DNA of 64,000 bases from Todiramphus chloris collaris. Lineage: Eukaryota > Chordata > Aves > Coraciiformes > Alcedinidae. Both the position numbers and the translations under genes were made by a program. Under the pieces are notes generated by a model that saw nothing but the letters and a program-made list of their open reading frames with translations, did not search any database and was not told where the DNA came from. Positions within the stretch are counted from its first letter, which is position 1. Each line of letters begins with the position of its first letter. Where the stretch lies: positions 13,656,057-13,720,056 of the forward strand of contig JANVCC010000076.1 in NCBI GenBank assembly GCA_025345505.1, in the 5' to 3' direction. Below are positions 14,346 to 30,666 of this stretch, one piece after another.

Positions 14346-15002
14346 GGTTCTTCAGTGTACAACTGTGATGGTTATCACTGCTGATGAAAATTTCTTTTTA
14401 CCTGGATTAAACTTGATACTGATTTTTTCTGGCTGACACACATAGCTTAATATTTGCTAATTAGGGTTATGTCTTTCAAGATTTTTGTTAGAGTTTTTCT
14501 CTCACATTCAGGGGACTCTGGTTGAATTAAATGAGAGTTTATATCTGTGTGGCAGATTTCATAATTTTAAAAATACAAAATGTTTTTTCTTTTACCATGT
14601 TATCTGTCAGGATTGTGTACATGTCTGTGAATTCATCTTTTAAGCTGCAGCTCCTCTTAAGTAGCTAGAACTGCAGTGACTTAATAAGCTAGAGATGGTG
14701 GTTTTTACTTCTCACTTTGTGCAGGAGAGATCAAAATTCTAGTTTTACCCACCTTGCCCAGAAGAAGACACATGCATTTAAGGACTGATGGTTTAATTAA
14801 GTAGCTAGTGGAGAGTGGTGGTAGGGGTTCATGCAGTGTCAGGGTGTGCAGTTTGAAATAACAGCAGTTGGCTTCTGAAGAGAGTGGACTGGATGCATGT
14901 TTGTGTCACTGAAGGGATACAGAACTTTACTCAATCAAGCACAGGCTGGGGGTATTAATAGGTCTGTCCTGTAGGTGGAAGGTGGAATAACACCTTTAAC
15001 CC

Positions 15003-15503
15003 TGTCATGGGGTTGTCAGCAGACAGCAGCTAAACACCCACACAGCCAATTGTACGTACAGCCACTCACTTGCTCCTCCTGCCCCCAGTGGGCAGAGAAG
15101 AGAATAGGAAGAGCAAAAGAGAAAGCGTGTGGGTCAAGGTGAAGACCAGAGAAAAAACCAGTGGTGCAAAGGCAGTGACTCACCTATTCCCACAAACAGA
15201 CCCATGCCCGGCCAGTCTCCAAGCAACAGCCACCTTGTAAGTCAGAGGCCCCCACCCCTTCATCGTTAATCACAGTTTTGTGGCTGATCAGAATGTTATA
15301 TGGCATGGAATAGCCCTTTGACCACTTTGGGTCAGCCAGCCTGTCTGTGTCCTCTCCTAACTTACTGCCCACCACCAGCCACTAGCTGGGATGGGCAGAG
15401 GGAAAAGGAGAAAGCCTTGACACTGTACAAGCATTGCTCAGTAATAGCTAAAATAACATATGGGCTGCTGTGTTGGAAGTGAATGCCAGACAGACCTAGT
15501 ATA
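15003..15503 (+). mobile_element. Solo LTR of an avian endogenous retrovirus (older copy)
   Basis: About 500 bp beginning TGTCATGG and ending near 15503. Internal landmarks are CAGCAGCTAAACACC, ATATGGCATGGAATAGCCC, TTTGGGTCAGCCAGCCTGTC and AAGCATTGCTCAGTAATAGC. They match, with many differences, an LTR family abundant in neoavian birds, and they match the LTR at 43928-44508. I recognise the family but not its exact name; it is probably ERVK-like. It is a fossil: no retroviral coding region is present and it looks worn. Target duplications could not be made out. Confidence 0.75.
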
Positions 15504-16610
15504 TGCCCACCTTTTAAATAATCCCAGCTCATGTTTGAAGCCTAGCATAAGCAATCTGGCTCTCTCACAAATAATTGTGATGACTTTTTTTGATTTTTTT
15601 TTTTTTTAATTTTGTCCAAGTGTAGCATTTGTTTTTTCTTTAAATGGAAGTTGAGATCTTTTTAGTTACATGAGTTCAGGAGCCAGGACAGAGCCTTAAC
15701 TAAAAATTCCAAACACCATGGACAGGCTGATCTTCCTTACCCTAAAGATATACAGCTGAGGTCTGTCAGGTCCAGATCTCTCTAGTGTTGGAATGGGGGA
15801 GGAACCAAGACAGAGTTCTCCAAAGACCTAGGCCTTTCTCTAGTAGGGGAGGTGGCAATGGCACTTCTCAGGAGGCATCACCCATGCTTTTCAAATTTTC
15901 CACGCAGGCAGCAGGGCCTGATTTTGGCTGTTGCAGGCAGCATTATTTCACCTGTGCCTAAATGTACTGACTCGTGGTTGAAGAAAAGCAGTAGGTTTGA
16001 CAGGAGATGTGATAGCATTCTAGGGGTCAGCAATAGTGGCATAACATTTTTTTACCTTTCAGTGATCCTGGGTTGACACTGTTGTGCTTTCTGTCACCTT
16101 GTATGCAGCACTAGAATGGTCTGATACAGAAGGTCACTGTAGTGTACCAGTAACAGTCTTCTGCAGAATTCTTGCCCAGGGAGCACCCTGGTGCTTTATT
16201 TTAATATACTTTTTTGAAGGTGCATTATGAGACATGAACACCTTTATTTTAGCAAGTGCAGAAAGTATTTAGCCTTCACTGCAGATGGGAAACAATTGTT
16301 CATGAATTTGTGGGGAGGTAGAAAGTTGGTTTTGTCTCAGTGAGAGCACACTGATTTGGAACAGAACAAGGAATTCCAGTAATTTAAACAGAAAAAGCTA
16401 TTAAAAAAATTTGCAGCCTTTTTCAGAAACCTTTGTTAAGCATGAGCTATGTGTTACGCCCTTAATGCACTTGAGATAAGTCTTGAAGCTTCACATAAAG
16501 ATTTGCAGTTGTAATGGAAGAGGTCTGACCATCTTGTACCTTAACCGTAGAAAACTTGCAGTATCCTTTAGTGAAGGGGTTTTTTTAATCACTTGTAATC
16601 TCTCACCTGA

Positions 16611-16680
16611 GGTGAAATTCTGACCTAATTAAAGTCTGTAGGTGATAACTGTTGAAACTGGCAGGCTCAGAATTTCACCC
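16611..16680. repeat. Small palindromic interspersed repeat (ancient amniote type)
   Basis: Bases 16611-16623 (GGTGAAATTCTGA) are the exact reverse complement of 16667-16679, with 43 bases between. The arms and about 70-bp size resemble a common palindromic repeat of reptile and bird genomes, whose arms end in GGTGAAATCCTGG and CCAGGATTTCACC and whose centre reads like TTGAAGTCAATGG. The centre here (TTAAAGTCTGTAGG) fits loosely. The family name is not certain. Confidence 0.5.
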
Positions 16681-17937
16681 ATACCGTTGAAAGTACTTTT
16701 AATTGAAGTATAGCAATAATTAGGGTATGAGAGAGAACTGTGATAGCAAAGATAGATAGGCAAAGCCATGAAGACAGAATAGCAATGAATAATAACTGGC
16801 CTAAAGAGTTGATTTTTTTTTGTTGTTGTTTTTAAAGATGTGATAACTTTAAAAGTGGAAATATTGTATTAATGTTCATTCAAATCAGAGAAACTAAAAA
16901 TAAGTCAACTTGGTTTTGGCTTTATGTGAATTATATTCAAGGATTAGTGCACTAAATACCTAGGCAAAATTAGCTTCAATTACCCTGTTATTTCTGTCTA
17001 TAAGCAGGTCAAGTGCAGTAGGGATTGCAATGAGGCTGACTATATATTTTCTGTGGAAGGATGTCTCTTGTTTAAGGTGACTATGTGCAATTCAAAGAAT
17101 GCATAGGTGATAAATGAAAATTAATCAGAGATGAACATTTCCTTACTGTACCCTGGTTTTAGAACGTGGGGAGCAGCCTGCAGCATCAAGGAAGTAACAC
17201 AGAAGCACTAGCTGTTTCACACAGGGTGTGGTGATCAGTAGTATTCATCAATTGGCCTGAATTGTCTCGTGATAAAAAGTGAATAATCAGCATGTTATTT
17301 ACACCTATGAGGTTATTCTTTCTGTACTATGACCGCAGGTGTCATTGAGAAGGATCAGGTTTTGCTGAGTTCTACAAAACAGGAATTAAAATAATGCCTT
17401 GGAATGGAAGGATTTTAAAGCAAATCAACTTCTTACTTTTCTGCTGTTCGTAACTTTGCTACTAGGTTTGACTTTATATTTTCCCAAATGGAAAGTTATT
17501 TAAGGTATTCTGCAAAAAGCTCAGTGAGTCTTGATTTCAGAGCAAATTTATTTTTAATGTGACAAAAAATGATCTATTTCCATTATACTATGTTTGGCCA
17601 TAATGACTCATTTATAAATTACAGCTACAGTGATGTTTGCATCACTATTCTTTACAGTATAAGTAGAATTTAAGAATAACTTGGAGAGTTTATTTCTAAA
17701 TTAATTGTCTAGGCATGTGAATCACATCTCTGATTTTTTTGTTGTTGTTTCTAGTGGAAGCTTTATATTACTGATTAGTAGTAATAACAAATAATCTATA
17801 TAGTAGTGTATTACTGCTTTCTTCTGGTATTTATATGATCAGACATTTTCATTATTTCTCAAAAATATACCCATGATGATTTTCAATAATTTTAAAAAAA
17901 TATCTCCCACCTAATTGTTTTTCTTTCTTCCTCCTAG

Positions 17938-18177
17938 TCTGCTCCCAGTTTTCAAGAGGAGTCTTTGCTATTTTTGGATTCTATGACAAGAAGTCTGTAA
18001 ATACCATAACATCATTTTGTGGGACTCTTCATGTCTCCTTCATAACTCCCAGCTTCCCTACAGATGGAACACATCCCTTTGTCATTCAAATGAGACCTGA
18101 CCTCAAGGGAGCTCTTCTTAGCTTGATCGAATACTATCAGTGGACCAAGTTTGCATATTTGTATGACAGTGACCGAG
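17938..18177 (+). CDS. GRIA2: GRIA2 exon 3 (amino-terminal domain)
   Basis: A 240-bp exon bordered by CTCCTAG and GTAAGA. The first two bases complete a codon from exon 2 (Phe77 in human numbering) and the last base starts Gly157, so both borders are phase 1. It encodes residues 78-156, starting [19 protein letters not shown] and ending [10 protein letters not shown]. This is part of the upper lobe of the bilobed amino-terminal domain, which drives subunit dimerisation in the synaptic cleft. Cys78 is the first half of the known ATD disulfide, whose partner Cys330 is in exon 7. Differences from the mammalian protein I recall include Phe for Tyr in GVFAIF and Thr for Asp in QWTKFAY. Confidence 0.97.
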
Positions 18178-22364
<4,187 letters not shown>

Positions 22365-24171
22365 TAGCTGCATTCTATAAGTAAACATAATGAATTAATT
22401 TCTCTTGATCCTGTTTTTGTGGTTATTATGCATCATTTGGAAGTGGTGTGTTTGTATTGAAGACCACGTATATATCAGGCAGAAAGTGAACATACAAATC
22501 ATATAATCATTCCCTTTACTCAAAGGCAAGATAATTCTGTCTGAATGATCCTGTATGGTTTTATATCCTGGTTATTAAAAAATAAAAAAAGTCTTGTTAA
22601 GGCTATTTCATACCTAGGTAGTACATTTTCTTACATGTAATTGATACACTGTTATAATTATTTATAACGCACCATATATATTATGTCTAGGAATTAGTTC
22701 TTGCATCTAGAAAGTATTACGTACTTCTAATGCTTTTTCCAAGAATCTTTGAAATCTTGGAGAGCTTGTATCTCTTTCTGTTTAACTTCCTTTCCAAGCT
22801 CTCTGACCTTCATACTGTCCTTGGGTTTCTCTTCTTTTTTTCTGCATCTTAGAGTGTATTAACCAAAATTGCATGCTTTTTTCCATAGCAGGGGCCTCCT
22901 GAGCTTTAAACAGAACAGAAAATGATGTCTCTCCACCTACACATGTATTATTTGCTGAAATTATTCTTTTTGTTGTTGGTGGTGTTTTTTTCTTCACAAC
23001 AGCATCACAGTGCTCTGGTTGAAATTATTGCATTGCCTTCAAATCCACCTCTTTAATCCCAGTATTTAGGAAGGTCTTACTGCTCTGCATCTTGCTGCTT
23101 CTGTTCATCCATGCAGAGCACAATGAAAAATTATAAGGACAGCTCCCTGCTGGATTGAGCTTGACCATGTGAGACTGTGCAGCATCTGTAGGTATATATC
23201 ATCAGAATGTAGATGTATCAGTTTACAGCTTTTTATTGAAGGGCTTGTTATTTTGGTCTTTGTTATGAAGGTCATTACAGTTTGAAGAGGCTCAGGCATT
23301 GAGCAGTGTCCTAAGTGGAGTGCATTGTATTTGTCTTTTTCATTTGGAATTCATATCCACAAAGATCCTGTTCTCCAGAGCAGGAAGTTGTTCTCTAACC
23401 TCCCTATCACAGTCTTTTAAAATCATATTTTTGGACTTGTCTTCCGTATCAAGAAAAGTACCAAGTAGACCAGTACTTGAGAGAAATAGTATTTATAGGT
23501 TCTCTTCAGTTGGTTCTCTGTGGCATTTCAAACAGTTGTTCACTTAGCTAACAGTCATTTTTTTGTCTTTTCACGTCCCCTTAAGAGATTGTAATGATGT
23601 CATACAGGACAAAAGCCTTATTAGACTCAAAACACGTAACATCTGCTGTTTCCTCATTGTCTATTAGGCTAGTTATGTCAGAGAAAGGAAGAAAGTTGCT
23701 TTGACATATTTTGATCTTGACAAGACTATATTGACTGCTTATCATATTATCCTATAGATTCTTTTCTTGGAGGGCTGTACCGTAGATAGAGAGTGCTTTG
23801 GCCAGTGTGGTTAAGGACCAGTAATTTTTACAGGAAACAAAGCCTCCGAAAACCACTGTTTCCTAATTTGTAGATCACCTCAGGCAAGGGTTCAAGAGCT
23901 CAAATACATGCCTTTGTATCCCCCTACTAGCAATACCATGAAAATGCATTTTTATATGTGAAAGTCAGTGACTGGGATTCAGCAACTCAGAAGGTTCCTT
24001 TCTGCTCTGTGCTCCTACGTGGTCTGACTGCAGAGATGCTCATGTTCTCATCCTGATTCACAGTCCTGTGTGGTCTCCTGTAGTGAGGTGTCTATGTCAG
24101 TCATTTTGCAAAAAGCCTAGAATGCACATAGTGCCTTTGTATCTCCTGGCTCCATTATTAGAAGTGATTTA

Positions 24172-24285
24172 ATTAAAACAATTAATAACAACAGTAATAA
24201 ACCAAAACAAACAAAATACATATAAATGAAAAAAACCCAAAAAACCAACAATAACAAAAAACCCAAACCCAAAATCCAATCATTT
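24172..24285. repeat. A-rich low-complexity stretch
   Basis: A run of AAAC, AAAT and AACCC-like words (AAACCAAAACAAACAAAATA, then AAAAAACCCAAAAAACC). It is low complexity, with no attached element that I can recognise. Confidence 0.7.
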
Positions 24286-26516
24286 GCTTTGAATATGGGT
24301 GACCTTGGTTTCATCCCTTCTGTTGTGCAAAACAATTTTTGAAAAATACATCGTCCATGCTGGAGCTGTCAATGTTGGTGCTAGTGGATGTTTTCAGAAG
24401 TTAAATGTCTCCTGGAAAAACATCTCCATTTTGCAAGAAACAGCTAAATGGTCACTTGATAGAATTGGTGCAGGACAGTTGGTGACTTACACTTTAGAAA
24501 AGCCAGACACACTCCTGTTCCTTCAAGTGGCCCTAAGGATATGACCAAAAAAATTCCTGACGTTAGCAAAAGAAGAACCGGAAGCCAAGTTTTCATGCCT
24601 TTTTCCTATGGTCATCTCATAAAGTCAAGCTTCAGCTTTTTGTCAGTTGGGTTAGTCCAACAGAGTTAAGCACTCCCAGGAAACGGAGCCGCTGCATTAG
24701 GGGCAAATATCCTATCAGTTTGGATTATTCTCTGGTTTGCTCTGGGGCTCTGATCCTCTTGTTGCCCAACCACAAACACCTGACTTTGTTTCTGGTTTCT
24801 GCTGGAACAAACCAGAGAGCTCCCTCGGAGGGAAAATGTAAGCGTTGTTCAATGTTTCAATCCACAGATGTTTTTTCCCGGTAGGCAGTAGATGCGGCGT
24901 GAGTGAATTTTGCTGCCTATGTATTCAGGATGCTCAGAAAGGTGGTGACCTTGAAGCATTCCAATGTGTATAAGGCCTTGATTCCTAACACAGGCTGCCA
25001 CAATGGGTTAAGTGTACACGAAAGTGCTAGAGCTATGCAGAAAGCATGATCTAATGAAGGGTTCCCCTAGGGAAGAGAGAAAGGTAATTCACATCTCTAC
25101 ATGGTGGGAGGAAACGACACTGGCGTTGCCAATGTTTCCTAAGGGGCTGGACTTGGTGATCATAATCTGAGAAGGATACTGAGACTGACACTGAGAAAGC
25201 GCAAACACCTCCAAAAGCATGATGAGAGGCTGAGATTTAAGCTGGACATTCTGACGCTCAGGTTAATTCAGTTTGCATGCTTTGTGCTATGTCCAAATCC
25301 AGATGTTGAAGTTCCCAGTGAAAGATACTTAGAGAACCTGGGCAGCTCCTAGGAATGGGTGCTGAAAAGCGGTAAGGATTTCAGTCTTCCATGTAGACGA
25401 CTTTCACAGATCTAGCAGAGAAATTTTCTTTGTAAGTTCTTTAAAATTGCCTTGGTTTGGTTGGGGGAGTTACAAATGAGGTATGAGTAACCTCTGGCTG
25501 AGTACTGATGTCTGTGAGGATAACCTTGGTAGAGAATCGCAACCAGGGGTTTTTTTGGTTTTTTTTTTTCCCCAAAGAAAATGCACTCGATGTGCTGAAG
25601 TTTAAAATTTGCAGAATTAGAAAGAAGTCTGAAGGAAATTACCTTAAATAGAGTATCCTCTGCCAAGATATTTTTAAGGTCTCTGATCTTTAGCATATGA
25701 TTGTATTTTTTAAGAGAAAAGAGGGAAAATGTGTAAAAAACCCAAAGCTGCTGAACTTTGATTACTGGTATTTTATGCTAAATATGGTTGTTCCTGCCAA
25801 AAATATTAAGCCTAGATGTCCAATTATACTGTTGCCAAGAAAGACATGATTTTGAAAGCATTACAGGGCAGACCCAGAAGCTCTTGCTGCCTATCTGGTC
25901 TGGCATTCACTGTAGAATGAGCAGAGTCAGTGTTTCTTTGAAAAAAAGGTGCTTCAGCCTTCTCTGGATGTGAACAGAATATATTTTTAACAATGAAGTT
26001 TATTTATGTAATGATTCTGAGGATCTTTGTTTTGCTTTATGAGGCAGGCCACACTAGATTTTAAAGAAAGCAATGGAATTCAGTATGTGTGTTTGTCTCT
26101 AAAAGCACATGTAGGAAAAATTGTAAAGTAGTGCTGCTAAAGTATGAAGGGAAAAAGGAGAACCTGAAACCCCACAGTACTCTACAAGCTTTTCTAGAGG
26201 AATAAGGTGGTTATTTTAGATTTAATAATCATCGCTGACCTAAGTGCATGCTTAGTGAGAGTCATAAAATTATATTGAATATGTAGGCAAAAAATATGCC
26301 CAGTGCATATGTTTCATTTTGACGGTGATTCATAGTCAAGTCAGAACAGCATAGAAATAGACCTGTGAATTCTACAGACTGCTGGCATTCAGCAAATTAA
26401 TATGAATTTTTAGTTGCTTCCATAGTATATTATAGAGAGATACGAAAAAAGGCTCTAATGTAAGAGCATTGACCCAGACAGAGAAACAGAAATGAATTTA
26501 CCATTCCTGGAAGCAC

Positions 26517-26535
26517 AAAAAAAAAAAAAAAAAAA
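26517..26535. repeat. A(19) run
   Basis: A homopolymer of 19 A residues about 90 bp before the CR1 copy in intron 4. It is not part of that element, whose 3' end carries no A tail. Confidence 0.9.
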
Positions 26536-26626
26536 CCAACCCAGACAACAAGCCTAGTAGGAAATATTGTGCTTATCAAGACAAAATTGCATTCAATCCA
26601 CATTTTCTGGAGTAGTTCATAAAATA

Positions 26627-28010
26627 CATAGAATCATAGAATAGTTTTGTCTTGGAAGAGACCTTCAAGATCATCAAGTCCAACCTTATTCCTAGCCCTA
26701 TCAAAAACTACTAAACCATGTCCCTAAGCACAACATCTAACCACCTCTTAAACACCTCCAGGGATGGTGACTCCACCACCTCCCTGGGCAGCCCATTCCA
26801 AAGCCTGACAACCCTTTCTGGAAAGAAATGCTTCCTAATATCCAGCCTGAACCTCCCCTGGTTCAACTTCAGGCCATTGCCTCTTGTTCTGTCCCTTGTC
26901 ACCATGGAGAACAGACCAACTGCCACCTCACTACAACTTCCCTTCAGGTAGTTGCAGAGGGCAAGAAGGTCTCCCCTCAGCCTTCTTTTCTCAAGGCTAA
27001 ACAGCCCCAGATCCTTCAGCCTTTCCTCATAAGACACATGCACCAAACCCTTTATTAGCTTTGTAGTCACCTCTGTACCCTCTCCATCACCTCAATGTCC
27101 TTCTTGTAGAGAGGGGCCCAAAACTGGACACAGTATTTGAGGTGCAGCCTCACCAAAGCCGGGTACAGGGGAATGATCCCCTCCCTGCTCCTGCTGACTA
27201 CACTATTCCTGATCCAGGCCAGGATGCCCTTGGCCTTCTTGGCCCCCTGGGCACACTGCTGGCTCATGTTCAGCAGCTGTCAGTCAACACCCCCAGGTCC
27301 TTCTCTGCCTGGCCGCTCTCCAGCCACTCCTCCCCAAGTGCTGCTGGGGGTTGTGGCCCAAGTACAGGACCTGGCATTTGCCCTTATTGAAGCTCATAAA
27401 ATTGGCCTTGGCCCAGCGATCCAGCCTAGCTAGATCCCTTTGTAGAGCTTCCCTTCCCTCAGGCAGATCGACACTTCCACCCAGCTTGGTGTCATCTGCA
27501 AATTTACCAAGGGTGCACTCTATTCCCTCATCCAAATCACTGGTGCAGATATTAAACAGGAGTGGCCCCAGTACTGACCCCGGGGGACACCACTCATGAC
27601 TGGAAGCCAACTGGATTTAACTTCATTGACCACAACTCTTGGACTCGTCTATCTAACCAGTTTTTCACCCAGAAAAGCGTATGTCCATCCAAGGCAAGAG
27701 CAGTCAGTTTCTCTAATAGAACACTGTGGGAAATGGTGTTGAGTGCCTTGCTAAAGTCAAGATAGACAACATCCACAGCCTTGCCTTCATCCAACAAGCG
27801 GGTCACCCTGTCACAGAAGGAGATCAGGTTTGTTAAACAGGACCTGCCCTTCATAAACCCATGTTGACTGGGCTTGATCACCTGGTTGTCCTTCATGTGC
27901 TGCGTAACAGAACCCAGGATGATCTCCATCAGCTTTCCTGATACCGAAGTCAAACGGGCAGGCCTGTAGTTCCCTGCATCATCCTTCCATCCATTCTTAT
28001 GTATGGGTGT
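26627..28010 (-). mobile_element. CR1 LINE fragment, antisense, 1.4 kb
   Basis: The longest transposon piece in the window. On the reverse strand it encodes decayed reverse transcriptase blocks: SQHGFMKGRSCLTNLISFCD, VVYLDFSKALNTISH (motif A region, Asp kept, usually DFSKAFD), [13 protein letters not shown] (motif B, usually PQGSVLGP), [11 protein letters not shown] (catalytic ADD kept), then [20 protein letters not shown] and [19 protein letters not shown]. Four frames at 27594-27953, 27284-27610, 27067-27267 and 26711-27070 show at least two frameshifts plus stops, so it is inactive. The 3' end at 26627 has CATAGAATCATAGAATAG; the 5' end is truncated near 28010. It is very close to the sense copy at 3288-4197. 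Confidence 0.95.
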
Positions 28011-30612
28011 TAAATTTTTATGTAATTTTTAAAATTAAGCATTTAATATTCATTATAATGTCTTCCGTGATAGAAAGTTTGGCTGACTGTAGCTTTAGTT
28101 TCTCCTTTTACCACTTTTCAAAGTCAAAAAACCTCTTTAACAATTAGTTACCACTCATTTTTACTGTCTTTAACAGTCCCATTTACTAACAGACCCATTT
28201 TTTACTTTGCTAATTATTGTGATTGCAGCTCTGTGATACTTTTAGTACCCTAGTGCACTTTGACACATTCTGCCTTGTTTTGAGCCTTAGATTTTTGCAT
28301 CTCATCTCCACAGACTTGTGCTACTCCTTAAGCGTATGGATGGATAAACTTTTGTTTCTGATGTTTTGATTTGCAAATCACTGAATAATTCTGGATAACT
28401 GGATCAGCCATATATGTCAGTTAATATAATTCCAATTAGTTGTTCTCCTCAAAATAATGTACTGCTACTCCCTAGAATACAGTTTTTTAAACTGCTGTTT
28501 GCTGTTTCATGTGGGTTTAGCCTTGAAATTCTCTTTGCAATTATCTTTGCAAGATAATCTATCAGTTTCTAGAGTCTGGTCTCGTTTTTAAGTCCATTGT
28601 CCTTACACTCTGTTTCTGTAACTTGCCTTCCTTACATAAAAAAGTAAACCCCCTTGAATTTTTTTTTTTAAGTAGCCTAAAATAAAATCTAATATTACTG
28701 TTCAATCCCTACCCCTAAAAAGCCCTCATCAATTTTTCTTTTCATGAGACTGCCTGAAGTAGACCTGGTGTATGAGTATCCCTTTTCTTTTTCTGTTTAT
28801 TTTTACTGAGACACATGCAACAAGCTCTCTGTTGAACAGATTTTTTTTCTTGTAAAATACTGAAATATTCTTTTATTTCTTGAGCTTTACTTCTTTACTT
28901 CCTTGTTTTCTATTCTTGAACAAGACTTTTATTGTGGTGCTTTGATTTATCCCACTAACAATTTAAGCTGTGTTGGCAACATCAGGTTCACCCAGTTACA
29001 CTCTGTAGTCCTTGGATTTTTGTATGAACATAGGATGTGTTTGCAAAGTTGTTTCATCATTCCTGGTTTTTTGTCTCATGTTACAGTTTCTCTTCCAGAT
29101 TTCAATGATTTATGTAAGTTGAGGTTGAAAAATAATGCCATTCCCCAGCTATTCTAAGACTAGTTTATATTTCTCTTCTCTGATTTGGCAGGTCGGTGTT
29201 ACCATGCTCTTCACTGTATAGCCTGTATCTCTTCTCAAGCAGCTTTCTTTGCAGAATCTCATTTCCCCCTGATAACACCAGTTGGGAAGCTGTGCAATTA
29301 CTGCCACTTCTTGTCTGTCCCTGCTTGACGTGCTACTCTAAACTAGGGACGTTGGTAAAAACCAGCTGTCCACAGCTCGTTCATCGTGGTTTTTGAGACA
29401 ACCTGAATCTTCTCAGATTTTTAAATGGCAGAATCCTTAGTGTTCATATGCTTGAGTGGTACAGGGCAGTGTTTTAGAAAGCTAGATTAATAAAATTGTA
29501 CCCAGTGGCAGTTAGAGCAGAGTTACCAACCATTGGTCAAATGATCTGCAGCTACTGGTTATTTTCTCAGATGCCAGTGATGAAGAAGTATTTTGTGCAT
29601 AAGAGCTAATCTGTTTGATCTAACTGAAATGTCTTTGTAAGCAGCAGCTGCATAAGAAATACATCTGAACATCGTTCTTAAAACTTGTAATAAGAAATTA
29701 GTTTGAAGCAGTCTGTACCAAGTAACTGTTTTAGAATAATTAAGTTCCTACATCGGGTATATATTGAGCTCAAAGAGGAATAATGAATTACATGACATAG
29801 GCTATAGAAGTTATTCCTCTGTCTCAAACTCTAGTAATATAAAATTTAGTGTTAAACACTGCCTTCAGTTTATTTCTGTAACTTCATTGAAGGAAGTATG
29901 TAGAATGTCATTCACTACTAGCCTGACGTAAGTTACAGGATATCTATTCTGAATATTTTAGTTACATGTTACATGAGGAAATAAATGAATCATCTTGAAA
30001 CGCTTTGCTTCAAAATGTAAACTCCCCCATGCAGACACAGTCTGAATTAGGCTTATTGGGGAGATGAATCCATACTACATGTCTGACAGTGGAGACTATT
30101 GAAAAATCAGCATCTGGCTTTGAGGGAGATTATGAGGAAGCTGTAGGGCAATAAACAACAATTTGTACTTTAAAAGACTTCCTCTTCATGTAGATGGCTT
30201 TTATTAATTCCAGTGGGCTTTTAACCTTTTTCTAGTTCAAGGAAAGTTACACTTCTACGAAGGGAGCAGAGTCTTAGTGCGAATCTCTGTGCCTTAGTGC
30301 TTCTACTGCGTGATCCCCACTCTCCCCTGTCCAGGTTGTGCCTTGAATGTAGAGAATAGTAGTTAATGTTCAGCTCCTCTCTTTACAGGCCTTGGGACTT
30401 GGACTTCAATATGACTAATTTCCACCATCAGAGAGTATGTTCAGTGGTGCATTAGGTAAAATAAAAGTATAGCACTGAACAGACTCAGTATTACATACCG
30501 TAAAGCTCATAACTAGCTTTTACATCATAGTGCATTTTGTAGTCTTTTTCAGTCTCAGTTCATATAGCAGGTGAACATTCTCCATTATGGGCATATTTCT
30601 TCTTTTTTGCAG

Positions 30613-30666
30613 GTTATCACTATTGGTAAACATGTTAAAGGATACCATTATATCATTGCAAATCTG
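30613..30666 (+). CDS. GRIA2: GRIA2 exon 5 (amino-terminal domain)
   Basis: A 54-bp exon preceded by TTCTTTTTTGCAG and followed by GTAAGC. It encodes the 18 residues VITIGKHVKGYHYIIANL (223-240), identical to the mammalian protein as I remember it, with phase 0 at both ends. It forms part of the ATD core strand-helix region. It is too short to stand out as an open frame and was found by continuing the GluA2 protein between exons 4 and 6. Because it is symmetric, skipping it would keep the frame and delete 18 residues from the domain core. Confidence 0.97.

Larger units (their letters stand above)
1..17937 (+). other. GRIA2: Intron 2 (3' part)
   Basis: AT-rich non-coding sequence ending in a pyrimidine-rich tract and AG at 17936-17937. 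It contains a nested CR1 pair (3235-5200), a CR1 3' end (5370-5572), two short CR1 pieces (13619-13748 and 14278-14345), a retroviral LTR (15003-15503) and a small palindromic repeat (16611-16680). I saw no exon 2 coding sequence, so exon 2 lies upstream of the window. The other parts (1-3234, 5573-13618, 14346-15002, 15504-16610, 16681-17937) show no gene, RNA or recognisable repeat beyond short T-rich runs. The short open frames there match nothing I know. Confidence 0.85.
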
